Part shown: piece by piece, positions 57,274-64,000 of the stretch
Position numbering within the stretch: the stretch's first letter is position 1
How the letters are laid out: every line of letters starts with the position of its first letter
NCBI GenBank assembly: GCA_963745205.1
Contig: CAVUWX010000012.1
Coordinates: 62,001-126,000 of the forward strand
Reading direction: 5' to 3'
DNA: 64,000 nt
From: Hyphomicrobium_A sp963745205
Lineage (GTDB): Bacteria; Pseudomonadota; Alphaproteobacteria; Rhizobiales; Hyphomicrobiaceae
The notes under the pieces: generated by a model
Seen by the model: only the letters and a program-made list of their open reading frames with translations
Databases searched by the model: none
What the model was told of the DNA's origin: nothing
Program-made: the position numbers and the translations under genes

Positions 57274-58530
57274 ATGGCAGACCCTTTAATTATAACGCTC
57301 GGCTGCCGGCTTAACGCCTACGAGTTGGAAGTGATGCGCAGATGCGCGACCGATGCGGGCTTGGACGATGCCATCATCGTCAACACCTGCGCGGTCACGG
57401 GCGAAGCGGTGCGCCAAGCGATGCAGACGATCCGCAAGCTGCGCCGCGAACATCCCGATTCGCGCATCATCGTGACGGGGTGCGCGGCGCAAATCGAGCC
57501 CGAGCGCTTCGCCGCGCTCCCAGAGGTCGACCACGTCATCGGCAACGCCGAGAAAATAAAGTGCGAGACCTTTGCCGGGCTGTCGACCACGGGCAGCGAG
57601 CGCGTTCAGGTCGACGACATAATGAGCGTGCGCGAGACGGCGCATCATCTGATCGACGGTTTCGGCTCGCGCACCCGCGCCTATGTTCAGGTGCAGAACG
57701 GCTGCGATCACCGCTGCACCTTCTGCATCATTCCGTTTGGTCGCGGTCCTTCCCGCTCGGTGCCCGCGGGCGAGGTCGTCGCTCAGGTCCGACGGCTGGT
57801 CGCGGGCGGCTGCCGCGAGGTGGTGCTGACCGGCGTCGACATCACCGACTACGGCAAGGACCTTCCGGGCCGCACCACGCTCGGCGCGCTGGTGCGCCAG
57901 GTCCTCAAGCACGTGCCGGAGCTCGAGCGGCTGCGGCTCTCCTCCATCGACCAAGTCGAGGTGGACGAGCCCCTGATGCAGGCCATTGCCGAGGAGGAGC
58001 GGCTCATGCCGCACCTTCACCTCTCCATGCAGGCGGGCGACGACTTGACCTTGAAGCGCATGAAACGGCGCCACAGCCGCGCGGATGCGGTGACGTTCTG
58101 CGAGACCGTGCGCCGGCTGCGCCCGGATGTCGTGTTCGGCGCCGATCTCATCGCCGGCTTCCCGACCGAGACGGACGAGATGTTTGCAAACTCCATGAGC
58201 ATCGTCGACGACTGCGGCCTCACCTATCTGCACGTATTCCCGTTCTCTGCGCGCAAGGGCACGCCCGCCGCGCGCATGCCGCAGCTCGCGCGCTCCCTCG
58301 TGAAGGAGCGGGCCGCGTGTCTGAGAAGAAAAGGCGCCGAGGCGCTCTCCCGCTATCTTGCCGCGCAGGCCGGCTCGGAGGTGGAGGTGCTAATCGAGCG
58401 CGACGGCGTCGGGCGCACGCGCCATTTCACCGAGATCGAGCTATCCGCTTCTGCTTCAGCAGGAACGCTGCTGCGGGCCCGCGTCAACGGCCACGACGGC
58501 CAGCGCTTGTCCGGCGAGGTGATGGCGTGA
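57274..58530 (+). CDS. mtaB: tRNA t6A37 methylthiotransferase
   Basis: 418 residues from the ATG at 57,274; a GTG at 57,247 would add 9 residues. The N-terminal UPF0004 domain has TLGCRLNAYELEV and VNTCAVTGEAVRQA with two cluster cysteines; the radical SAM cluster is C144-x3-C148-x2-C151 in NGCDHRCTFCIIPFGRG; a TRAM-like end follows. It converts t6A37 of tRNA to ms2t6A. The stop overlaps the ftsY GTG start (GTGA). Confidence 0.94.
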   Translation: MADPLIITLGCRLNAYELEVMRRCATDAGLDDAIIVNTCAVTGEAVRQAMQTIRKLRREHPDSRIIVTGCAAQIEPERFAALPEVDHVIGNAEKIKCETFAGLSTTGSERVQVDDIMSVRETAHHLIDGFGSRTRAYVQVQNGCDHRCTFCIIPFGRGPSRSVPAGEVVAQVRRLVAGGCREVVLTGVDITDYGKDLPGRTTLGALVRQVLKHVPELERLRLSSIDQVEVDEPLMQAIAEEERLMPHLHLSMQAGDDLTLKRMKRRHSRADAVTFCETVRRLRPDVVFGADLIAGFPTETDEMFANSMSIVDDCGLTYLHVFPFSARKGTPAARMPQLARSLVKERAACLRRKGAEALSRYLAAQAGSEVEVLIERDGVGRTRHFTEIELSASASAGTLLRARVNGHDGQRLSGEVMA

Positions 58531-59552
58531 GTGAGCGGGGCGCCAAGGTTCAAGGTGCACTTGGCCGCCTGTGGGGGTCGAAGCCTAAGAGCGAGGCGGC
58601 CGCGGTCGAAGCGGCTGCGGCGAGCACGGGCGGGCCTGGCGGGTTTTTCGAGCGCCTGAAGCAGGGCCTCGGAAAAACATCCTCGAAGCTGTCCGACGGC
58701 ATCGGCGGTCTCTTCACCAAGCGCAAGCTGTCGGGCGAGACGCTCGACGACCTTGAGGACGTGCTAATCGAAGCCGATCTAGGCCTCGACACGGCGGAGC
58801 GCATCATCGCAACCCTGGGCCAGGGTCGCTACGAGAAGGGCATCGGCGCCGACGACGTGCGCGCCGTCTTGAAGGCCGAGGTTGAGCGCGTGCTCGCTCC
58901 CGTTGCGCTGCCACTGCAGATCGACGCCTCGCAAAAGCCGTTCGTGATCCTCGTTGTCGGTGTCAACGGCACTGGAAAGACCACGACGATAGGCAAGCTC
59001 GCCGCGCGTTTCCGCCGCGAGGGCAAGACGGTGATGCTCGCGGCTGGCGACACGTTCCGTGCGGCCGCCATCGATCAGCTCAAGATCTGGGGCGAGCGCA
59101 CGGGCTCCGAGGTCGTAGCAGGCGAGGCGGGCTCGGATGCGGCGGGCCTGGTGTTCGACGCGGTGACCCGGGCCCGCGACTGCGGTGCCGACGTGCTGCT
59201 CGTCGATACCGCGGGGCGGTTGCAGAACAAGGAAGTGCTGATGGAGGAGCTCGCCAAGGTTCTCCGCGTGATGCGCAAGGTCGAGCCGAGTGCTCCGCAC
59301 GCCGTGCTTCTGGTACTCGACGCCACCACAGGGCAGAACGCGATGTCGCAGGTCGACGTGTTCCGCGATCGCGCCGGCGTCACCGGCCTCGTCATGACCA
59401 AGCTCGACGGCACCGCGCGGGGCGGCATCCTGGTGGCCATTTCCGCAAAGCACGCACTTCCCGTGTACGCCATCGGGATCGGCGAAGGCGTGGACGATCT
59501 CCAGCCGTTCGACGCGGGAGATTTTGCACAAGCCATCGCCGCGTCTAACTGA
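58527..59552 (+). CDS. ftsY: Signal recognition particle receptor FtsY
   Basis: 341 residues from a GTG at 58,527 overlapping mtaB by 4 bases. An Ala/Glu-rich acidic part (about 20-35) precedes the NG domain: TLDDLEDVLIEADLGLDTAE, then P-loop GVNGTGKTTT (about 144-153), LAAGDTFRAAAIDQL, DTAGRLQNKEVLMEEL and TKLDGTARGG. It receives SRP-ribosome complexes at the membrane; Ffh is encoded 4 kb away. The A domain is much shorter than in E. coli, common in alphaproteobacteria. Confidence 0.97.
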   Translation: MSERGAKVQGALGRLWGSKPKSEAAAVEAAAASTGGPGGFFERLKQGLGKTSSKLSDGIGGLFTKRKLSGETLDDLEDVLIEADLGLDTAERIIATLGQGRYEKGIGADDVRAVLKAEVERVLAPVALPLQIDASQKPFVILVVGVNGTGKTTTIGKLAARFRREGKTVMLAAGDTFRAAAIDQLKIWGERTGSEVVAGEAGSDAAGLVFDAVTRARDCGADVLLVDTAGRLQNKEVLMEELAKVLRVMRKVEPSAPHAVLLVLDATTGQNAMSQVDVFRDRAGVTGLVMTKLDGTARGGILVAISAKHALPVYAIGIGEGVDDLQPFDAGDFAQAIAASN

Positions 59553-59613
59553 GGACCCCATATGCAACTCAGGCAATCAAGAATTTGTAGCAAATGAAGG
59601 ATTATCTCGGCAC

Positions 59614-60336
59614 ATGAGCGCGCTGAAGCGATTGATGCCTTTCAACGCCGAGCAGACGGTCAACATCCTGAGCGAGTTCGGGCCGCTCATGCTGATGTTC
59701 ATCGTCAATGCGATGTACGGCATTGCCGCGGGCACCTGGGCGCTCATCATATCGACGGTCGTTGCGATCGTGGCGATGCTGATCGTGCTGCGGCGCCTGC
59801 CCGTGTTCCCGCTGATCGCCTCCACCGTGACGGTGGCGTTCGGCGCGCTCACGATCGTGACCGAGGATCCGATGTGGGTGCAGATCAAGGTGACGATCTT
59901 CAACGTCCTCTTCGCATTGTTCCTGTTCGGCGGGCTGTGGTTCAACCGGAACTTCTTCAAGTATGTCTTCGAGAAGACGTTCCACTACTCCAAGGAAGGC
60001 TGGGACAAGTTCACCTGGAATTTCGCGTGGTTCTTCATCTTCACGGCGTTCGCCAACGAATTCGTGCGTCTCACCTTCAAGGACGGGCAGGTCTACAATC
60101 TGCTCGGCATGGAGACGAACGGCGTCGGCATCTGGATCACTTTCAAGGTCGCGCTCGTCATGCCGCTTTCGGCGGCCTATGCTTGGTACCTGACGCGCCT
60201 GATGCAGCGCTACCGCATTCCCGAGGCGAAGCCGGTGCCCGTGTCCGTGCTGGTATCTACCAACACGTCTTCGAGTTTGGGTACCTCGGCGCAATCGACT
60301 ACGGCGACTGAGCCGCGCGGGACCAAGCTCGGATAA
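59614..60336 (+). CDS. ispZ: Septation protein A / inner-membrane protein YciB (copy 1)
   Basis: 240 residues from the ATG at 59,614. Five to six membrane helices: FGPLMLMFIVNAMYG, WALIISTVVAIVAMLIVLRR, VFPLIASTVTVAFGAL, FNVLFALFLFGGLWFNRNFF, and two more near the end, with a Ser/Thr-rich tail. The family acts in envelope synthesis and intracellular septation. It is normally single-copy in this operon, but a second paralogue follows (60,424). Confidence 0.9.
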   Translation: MSALKRLMPFNAEQTVNILSEFGPLMLMFIVNAMYGIAAGTWALIISTVVAIVAMLIVLRRLPVFPLIASTVTVAFGALTIVTEDPMWVQIKVTIFNVLFALFLFGGLWFNRNFFKYVFEKTFHYSKEGWDKFTWNFAWFFIFTAFANEFVRLTFKDGQVYNLLGMETNGVGIWITFKVALVMPLSAAYAWYLTRLMQRYRIPEAKPVPVSVLVSTNTSSSLGTSAQSTTATEPRGTKLG

Positions 60337-60423
60337 TGCTCAAATTAGATTAGCGACGGCGCGCCCGCCACAGCGGCGCAATTTGAGCGACAATCAACGA
60401 TCGCCGAGGGGAAGAGGAACGAG

Positions 60424-61008
60424 ATGGCAAACGAGAACAGCACCAAGGCCACGGAGACTCCGCTCAAGGCGCAGCTTCTGAAGCTCGCCGTCGAGGTCGG
60501 CCCGCTGGCGGTATTCTTCATCGTCAATGCGCGCGCCGGCATCTTCTGGGGCACGGGCGTGTTTATGGTGGCGACAATCGCCTCGCTCATCGCGTCGCGC
60601 ATCCTGTTTGGGCGCGTCCCCGTCATGCCGCTCGTCTCCGGCGTCTGCGTCATGGTGTTTGGCGGACTGACGCTGTGGCTGCAGGACGATCACTTCATCA
60701 AGATCAAGCCGACGATTGTGAACTCGCTATTCGCCGGCGCGCTCTTCATCGGGCTGTTCGCCGGCCAGTCGCTGCTGCGCATCGTATTCGGCGAGGTCTT
60801 CCGGCTCACCGACGAGGGCTGGCGCAAGCTGACCCTGCGCTGGGCCTTCTTCTTTGCGTTCCTCGCGGTACTGAACGAGATCATGTGGCGCTCGTTCTCG
60901 ACCGACACGTGGGTGAGCTTCAAGGTGTTCGCCGTCATGCCACTGACGATGGCGTTTGCCGTCGCTCAAGTCGGACTGCTGCGCCAATACGAGCCGCCTG
61001 CGGAGTAA
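60424..61008 (+). CDS. Septation protein A / YciB paralogue (copy 2)
   Basis: 194 residues with the same helix order as copy 1: VGPLAVFFIVNARAGIFWG, then TIASLIASRILFGRVPVMP, VCVMVFGGLTLWLQDD and FRLTDEGWRKLTLRWAFFF. The tail is shorter. The similarity shows duplication and divergence. A separate role is possible but unknown. It lies 87 bases after copy 1 on the same strand. Confidence 0.85.
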   Translation: MANENSTKATETPLKAQLLKLAVEVGPLAVFFIVNARAGIFWGTGVFMVATIASLIASRILFGRVPVMPLVSGVCVMVFGGLTLWLQDDHFIKIKPTIVNSLFAGALFIGLFAGQSLLRIVFGEVFRLTDEGWRKLTLRWAFFFAFLAVLNEIMWRSFSTDTWVSFKVFAVMPLTMAFAVAQVGLLRQYEPPAE

Positions 61009-61245
61009 CGGCCGTCGCCTCGCGGATCGTCGTTATACGGATGCTCAGCATTCGCAATAACCCACGCTAATATCTTGCGAATTGTTCTTCGCGCGCGCCT
61101 GTTTTGCTCTAGACGAACGGGCAAATCTGGTATTTTCTCCAAATCGAACGATAACCTTTTCCTCAGCGGCAAAGGTGGGGCGCAGGGGGTCGATGCACCG
61201 CTTTCGGCGGGGTTCGACGTTGTCTCTCCTTTCCCAACGAAAATC

Positions 61246-61725
61246 ATGGCACGGCACAAGGCACGCGAAATGGCGGTCGTCAGGTTGGAGCGATCACCGA
61301 TTCACTTGCTGCATCGGGCTGGTCAATGCGCCAGCGACGCCTTCCAGGGAGAGATGGGCGAGGGCGATCTCACGCCGCGGCAATACGCGGTGCTCGTCGC
61401 CGTCTCGCAAAATGAAGGTTTGAGTCAGACCAACCTCGTTGAGAAAACTGGCGTTGACCGCTCGACGCTCGCCGATATCGTGCGCCGCATGCTCAAGAAG
61501 GGCCTGCTGCAGCGCCGCCGCACCAGGGACGACGCGCGTGCCTATGCGGTCAAGCTCACCGAGGAGGGGTGGCGCATCCTCAAGGCGGCCGACCCGCTGG
61601 CCAAGCGCGTCGACGACAAAATCCTCGCAGCCCTTCCCGGCCAGCAGCGCGAGCGCTTCCTGCAGGACTTGACGCTGATTGTCGAGGCGCTCGGCAAGCT
61701 GCAGGCCGAGGCCAGCAAGGCCTAG
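61246..61725 (+). CDS. MarR-family transcriptional regulator
   Basis: 159 residues from the ATG at 61,246 (the frame stays open farther up; an ATG at 61,270 with AAGG upstream is also plausible). Winged helix with LTPRQYAVLVAVSQNEGLSQ, TNLVEKTGVDRSTLADIVRR (recognition helix) and RRRTRDDARAYAVKLTEEGW (wing). It would bind DNA as a dimer, perhaps with a small ligand; no target is evident. About 240 bases separate it from the ispZ copies, and asd converges after it. Confidence 0.88.
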   Translation: MARHKAREMAVVRLERSPIHLLHRAGQCASDAFQGEMGEGDLTPRQYAVLVAVSQNEGLSQTNLVEKTGVDRSTLADIVRRMLKKGLLQRRRTRDDARAYAVKLTEEGWRILKAADPLAKRVDDKILAALPGQQRERFLQDLTLIVEALGKLQAEASKA

Positions 61726-61745
61726 CTGCGAGCCAGCGCGCCGCT

Positions 61746-62774
61746 TCAGGCAGCGTTGGGCAGAAGCTTGCGGTTGATGATCGTCTCGGCGATCTGCACC
61801 GTGTTGAGCGCCGCCCCCTTCAAGAGGTTGTCCGCCACCACCCACAGCGACAGGCCGTTCTCGACGGTGGCATCCTCGCGGATGCGCGAAACGTAGGTCG
61901 CGAACTCGCCGGCCGCTTCGACGGGCGTGACGTAGCCGCCCGGTTCGCGCTTATCGACCACCATGACGCCCGGCGCCGAGCGCAGGATCTTGCGTGCCTC
62001 CTCGGGGCTCAAGGGCCTTTCGAACTCGATGTTGACCGCCTCCGAGTGCCCGACAAACACCGGCACGCGCACGCATGTCGCCGTCAGCCTGATCTTCGGG
62101 TCGAGGATCTTCTTGGTCTCGACCATCATCTTCCATTCCTCCTTCGTGTAGCCGTCCTCCATGAAGACGTCGATCTGAGGAATGCAGTTGAAGGCGATCT
62201 GCTTGGGAAACTTCTGCGGCTCGACTTCCTGGCCCGGGACGTACATGCCCTTGGTCTGCTGCCACAGCTCGTCCATTGCCTCCTTGCCTGCGCCCGAGAC
62301 GGACTGGTAGGTGGCGACGACGACGCGCTTGATCTTGGCGGCGTCGTGCAGCGGCTTCAGCACGACGACGAGCTGCGCTGTTGAGCAGTTGGGGTTGGCG
62401 ATGATGTTCTTCTTGGCGTAGCCGCTGACTGCGTCGGCGTTGACCTCCGGCACGACGAGCGGCACGTCCTGGTCGTAGCGCCAGGCGGAGGAGTTGTCGA
62501 TGACGATACAGCCCTTGGCGCCGATCCTCGGTGACCACTCCTTCGACACGGCGGAGCCCGCCGACATCAGGCAGAGGTCGACCTTGGAAAAATCGAACTG
62601 CTCGAGGTCGCGGCATTTCAGCGTGCGGTCGCCGTAGGAGACCTCGACGCCGAGTGAGCGGCGCGAGGCGATGGCGTACACCTCCTCGGCCGGAAACTTG
62701 CGTTCTTCCAGCACCTTGAGCATTTCGCGGCCCACGTTCCCCGTGGCTCCGACGACGGCAACCTTGTAGCCCAT
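61746..62774 (-). CDS. asd: Aspartate-semialdehyde dehydrogenase
   Basis: 342 residues from the ATG at 62,774. NADP-binding VVGATGNVGREMLKVLEER, the catalytic Cys130 in ANPNCSTAQL, and EWKMMVETKKILDPKIRLTA later. It makes aspartate semialdehyde for lysine, threonine, methionine and diaminopimelate, linking with dapF and the DapC-like gene in this window. The 224 bases upstream hold its promoter. Confidence 0.96.
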   Translation of the reverse strand: MGYKVAVVGATGNVGREMLKVLEERKFPAEEVYAIASRRSLGVEVSYGDRTLKCRDLEQFDFSKVDLCLMSAGSAVSKEWSPRIGAKGCIVIDNSSAWRYDQDVPLVVPEVNADAVSGYAKKNIIANPNCSTAQLVVVLKPLHDAAKIKRVVVATYQSVSGAGKEAMDELWQQTKGMYVPGQEVEPQKFPKQIAFNCIPQIDVFMEDGYTKEEWKMMVETKKILDPKIRLTATCVRVPVFVGHSEAVNIEFERPLSPEEARKILRSAPGVMVVDKREPGGYVTPVEAAGEFATYVSRIREDATVENGLSLWVVADNLLKGAALNTVQIAETIINRKLLPNAA

Positions 62775-62998
62775 TGTCAGTCTCGATTTCCCAAGCGGCG
62801 CGGCTTGCGCCGCGCATGCCGGCTCACTTACGCGGCATGGCCCCGCCTTGCAAGGGGCTGGCGTGAGCTGGCCCCCTCGGCAGCACGTTTGCCCAACCAC
62901 CTGTATATTGCCCAACGCAGATTCGCGGCGTCCATCGAGATGCCATAATCCGAATCGGATAGCTTTAGCGCTGATTTGCCGCCGGTGAGACGCTCGTC

Positions 62999-63589
62999 AT
63001 GGACATCGCAAAATCGGTTGAGTTTTTGGCGACCTACCCGATCTGGGTACGCGGTCTGTTCGTATTCTGGGTAATCGTAAGCGCAGCTTTGCTCGTTAGC
63101 GTTCTTCTGAGCGGTCGAATAATTGCCGGCGCTAGTATGGACCATCCTTCGGACGTTCAGCGTCGCCTTAGCCTGCAGACGTCATTAGGGAGCGAACCCT
63201 CTCGTGGACGCAACCCAATACCTGAAAGACGATCCGGAGAAATAATTGATGCTCGCTCTGGGGCGTCGCTTTCAACCACGCTCGCTCTGGCGCTTGATCG
63301 GAACGCCACCGCCTTGCAGCGTGAACACATTATGGGTCGCTTCGATGGGTGGGAAGTCGAGGTGACGGGCTCGGTCTGCGATGTGGCGCGCATGCACGAT
63401 CCAGGATTCCATTTGTTGATAGAGATCGCTGACAGCGACAGAGGTAGTCGATTGATCTCCGCTTCAGTCCGGCCCGAAGGCGAACATTGGGTCCGCTCAC
63501 TTGTTCCCAAGCAGCGCATTGCAGTGCGGGGTATACTGCGATTTGGATCGTTAGGGATCAGTTTGGATGACGTTCGCCCGATAGCTTAG
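62999..63589 (+). CDS. Small membrane-anchored protein with an OB-fold-like domain
   Basis: 196 residues, not recognised as a named protein. Residues about 18-38 form a membrane helix (VRGLFVFWVIVSAALLVSVL). After a polar linker, the last ~75 residues (GWEVEVTGSVCDVARMHD, LLIEIADSD, RLISASVRPEG, KQRIAVRGILRFGSLG) follow the beta-strand pattern of tRNA_anti-like OB folds. Topology suggests a cytoplasmic or periplasmic OB domain at the membrane. The GC content looks lower than in its neighbours. It overlaps the convergent leuB end by 4 bases. Confidence 0.6.
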   Translation: MDIAKSVEFLATYPIWVRGLFVFWVIVSAALLVSVLLSGRIIAGASMDHPSDVQRRLSLQTSLGSEPSRGRNPIPERRSGEIIDARSGASLSTTLALALDRNATALQREHIMGRFDGWEVEVTGSVCDVARMHDPGFHLLIEIADSDRGSRLISASVRPEGEHWVRSLVPKQRIAVRGILRFGSLGISLDDVRPIA

Positions 63590-64000
63590 CTCGCTAGCTT
63601 GGCGAGCTCCGCGACGATCGCGGCGCCCATCTCGGCCGTGCCGATCTTGCGCATCCCCGGCTGCATGATGTCGGCGGTGCGGAGACCAGAGGCGAGCGCG
63701 TTCGCGATCGCCTTGTCGAGCAGGTCGGCCTCGGCCCCCATGTCGAAAGAGTAGCGCAGCGCCATCCCGAACGAGGCGATGGTCGCGATGGGGTTGGCGA
63801 GGCCTTTGCCCGCGATGTCGGGCGCCGAGCCGTGCACGGGCTCGTAGAGCGCCTTGCGCCGGCCGGTCTTGGCGTCGGGGGCGCCGAGCGAGGCTGACGC
63901 CAGCATGCCGAGTGAGCCGGTGGTCATCGCCGCCTCGTCGGAGAGCACGTCGCCGAACAGGTTGTCGGTCACGATGACGTCGAACTGCTTGGGGTTGCGC
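63586..64000 (-). CDS. leuB: 3-isopropylmalate dehydrogenase (5' part outside window)
   Basis: The C-terminal 137 residues are present, with the frame open to the right edge: FDVIVTDNLFGDVLSDEAA contains the metal-binding Asp residues, followed by GSLGMLASASLG, LYEPVHGSAPDIAGKG and ANPIATIASFGMALRYS. It oxidises 3-isopropylmalate in leucine synthesis. leuB-asd closeness is common in alphaproteobacteria. Confidence 0.95.
   Translation of the reverse strand, partial: RNPKQFDVIVTDNLFGDVLSDEAAMTTGSLGMLASASLGAPDAKTGRRKALYEPVHGSAPDIAGKGLANPIATIASFGMALRYSFDMGAEADLLDKAIANALASGLRTADIMQPGMRKIGTAEMGAAIVAELAKLAS

Overview
The window is GC-rich (lower only in a few intergenic patches) and reads as the replication-origin region of an alphaproteobacterial chromosome, most likely order Hyphomicrobiales. 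The evidence is gene order plus alphaproteobacterial protein types: secB-dnaQ-coaE-aroE-maf-PPSR | intergenic | hemE-hemJ-rho, then mnmE-mnmG-rsmG-parA-parB with three parS sites, IalB and DUF2865 proteins, dapF-mtaB-ftsY-ispZ, and a CenR-like regulator. Genus cannot be fixed by reading alone. No rRNA, tRNA, CRISPR array, prophage or insertion sequence was recognised.

Layout. 0-12 kb: a BI-1 membrane protein (cut by the window edge), a YbbA/YbbP-type ABC exporter divergent from a TesA-like esterase, an RNA ligase-type phosphodiesterase, an orphan nucleotidyltransferase-fold protein, a DUF2865 protein, a quinone oxidoreductase, a SpoU methyltransferase, an IalB-like secreted protein, and an Smr-MltA-Tim44 operon. 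12-31 kb: the origin neighbourhood, with fxsA, secB and the dnaQ...PPSR leftward block, the predicted oriC at about 16,984-17,420, and hemE-hemJ-rho rightward; then a sterol-desaturase-like protein, a YyaL protein, and the mnmE-mnmG-rsmG-parA-parB partition block, followed by hisE-coaA. 31-39 kb: adenosine kinase, holA-lptE-leuS (leftward), yggS and a LURP-one-like protein. 39-49 kb: aminotransferase, ftsK, lolA, a candidate small RNA, a cyclic-nucleotide-binding protein, a CenR-like response regulator, an L,D-transpeptidase and the amtB-glnK nitrogen module behind a sigma-54-like promoter. 49-64 kb: tesB, a UbiH-type hydroxylase, ffh-rpsP-(GrlR-like)-rimM, a PQQ-type sugar dehydrogenase, dapF-mtaB-ftsY-ispZ-ispZ2-MarR, asd, a small OB-fold-like membrane protein and the end of leuB.

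The genes serve growth and the cell cycle: replication (dnaQ, holA), segregation (parAB/parS, ftsK), tRNA and rRNA modification (mnmE, mnmG, rsmG, mtaB, rimM), protein targeting (secB, ffh, ftsY), envelope construction (lptE, lolA, mltA, L,D-transpeptidase, dapF, CenR-like) and cofactor and haem synthesis.

A striking property is that eight conserved genes (qor-like, smr, rsmG, parA, parB, coaA, leuS, yggS) are broken or fused by ten frame changes, all in the same direction (one extra base), six of them between 27.6 and 31.0 kb. Since most of these genes are normally essential or housekeeping, uncorrected single-base insertions in the sequence are the simplest explanation. I annotate these genes across the breaks. 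The features I consider least described are two candidate small RNAs with their own terminators (about 20,843-20,955 and 44,880-45,042), parS sites written into the mnmG and rsmG reading frames, and a ribosome-site-masking hairpin before a GrlR-like gene inside the rpsP-rimM operon.
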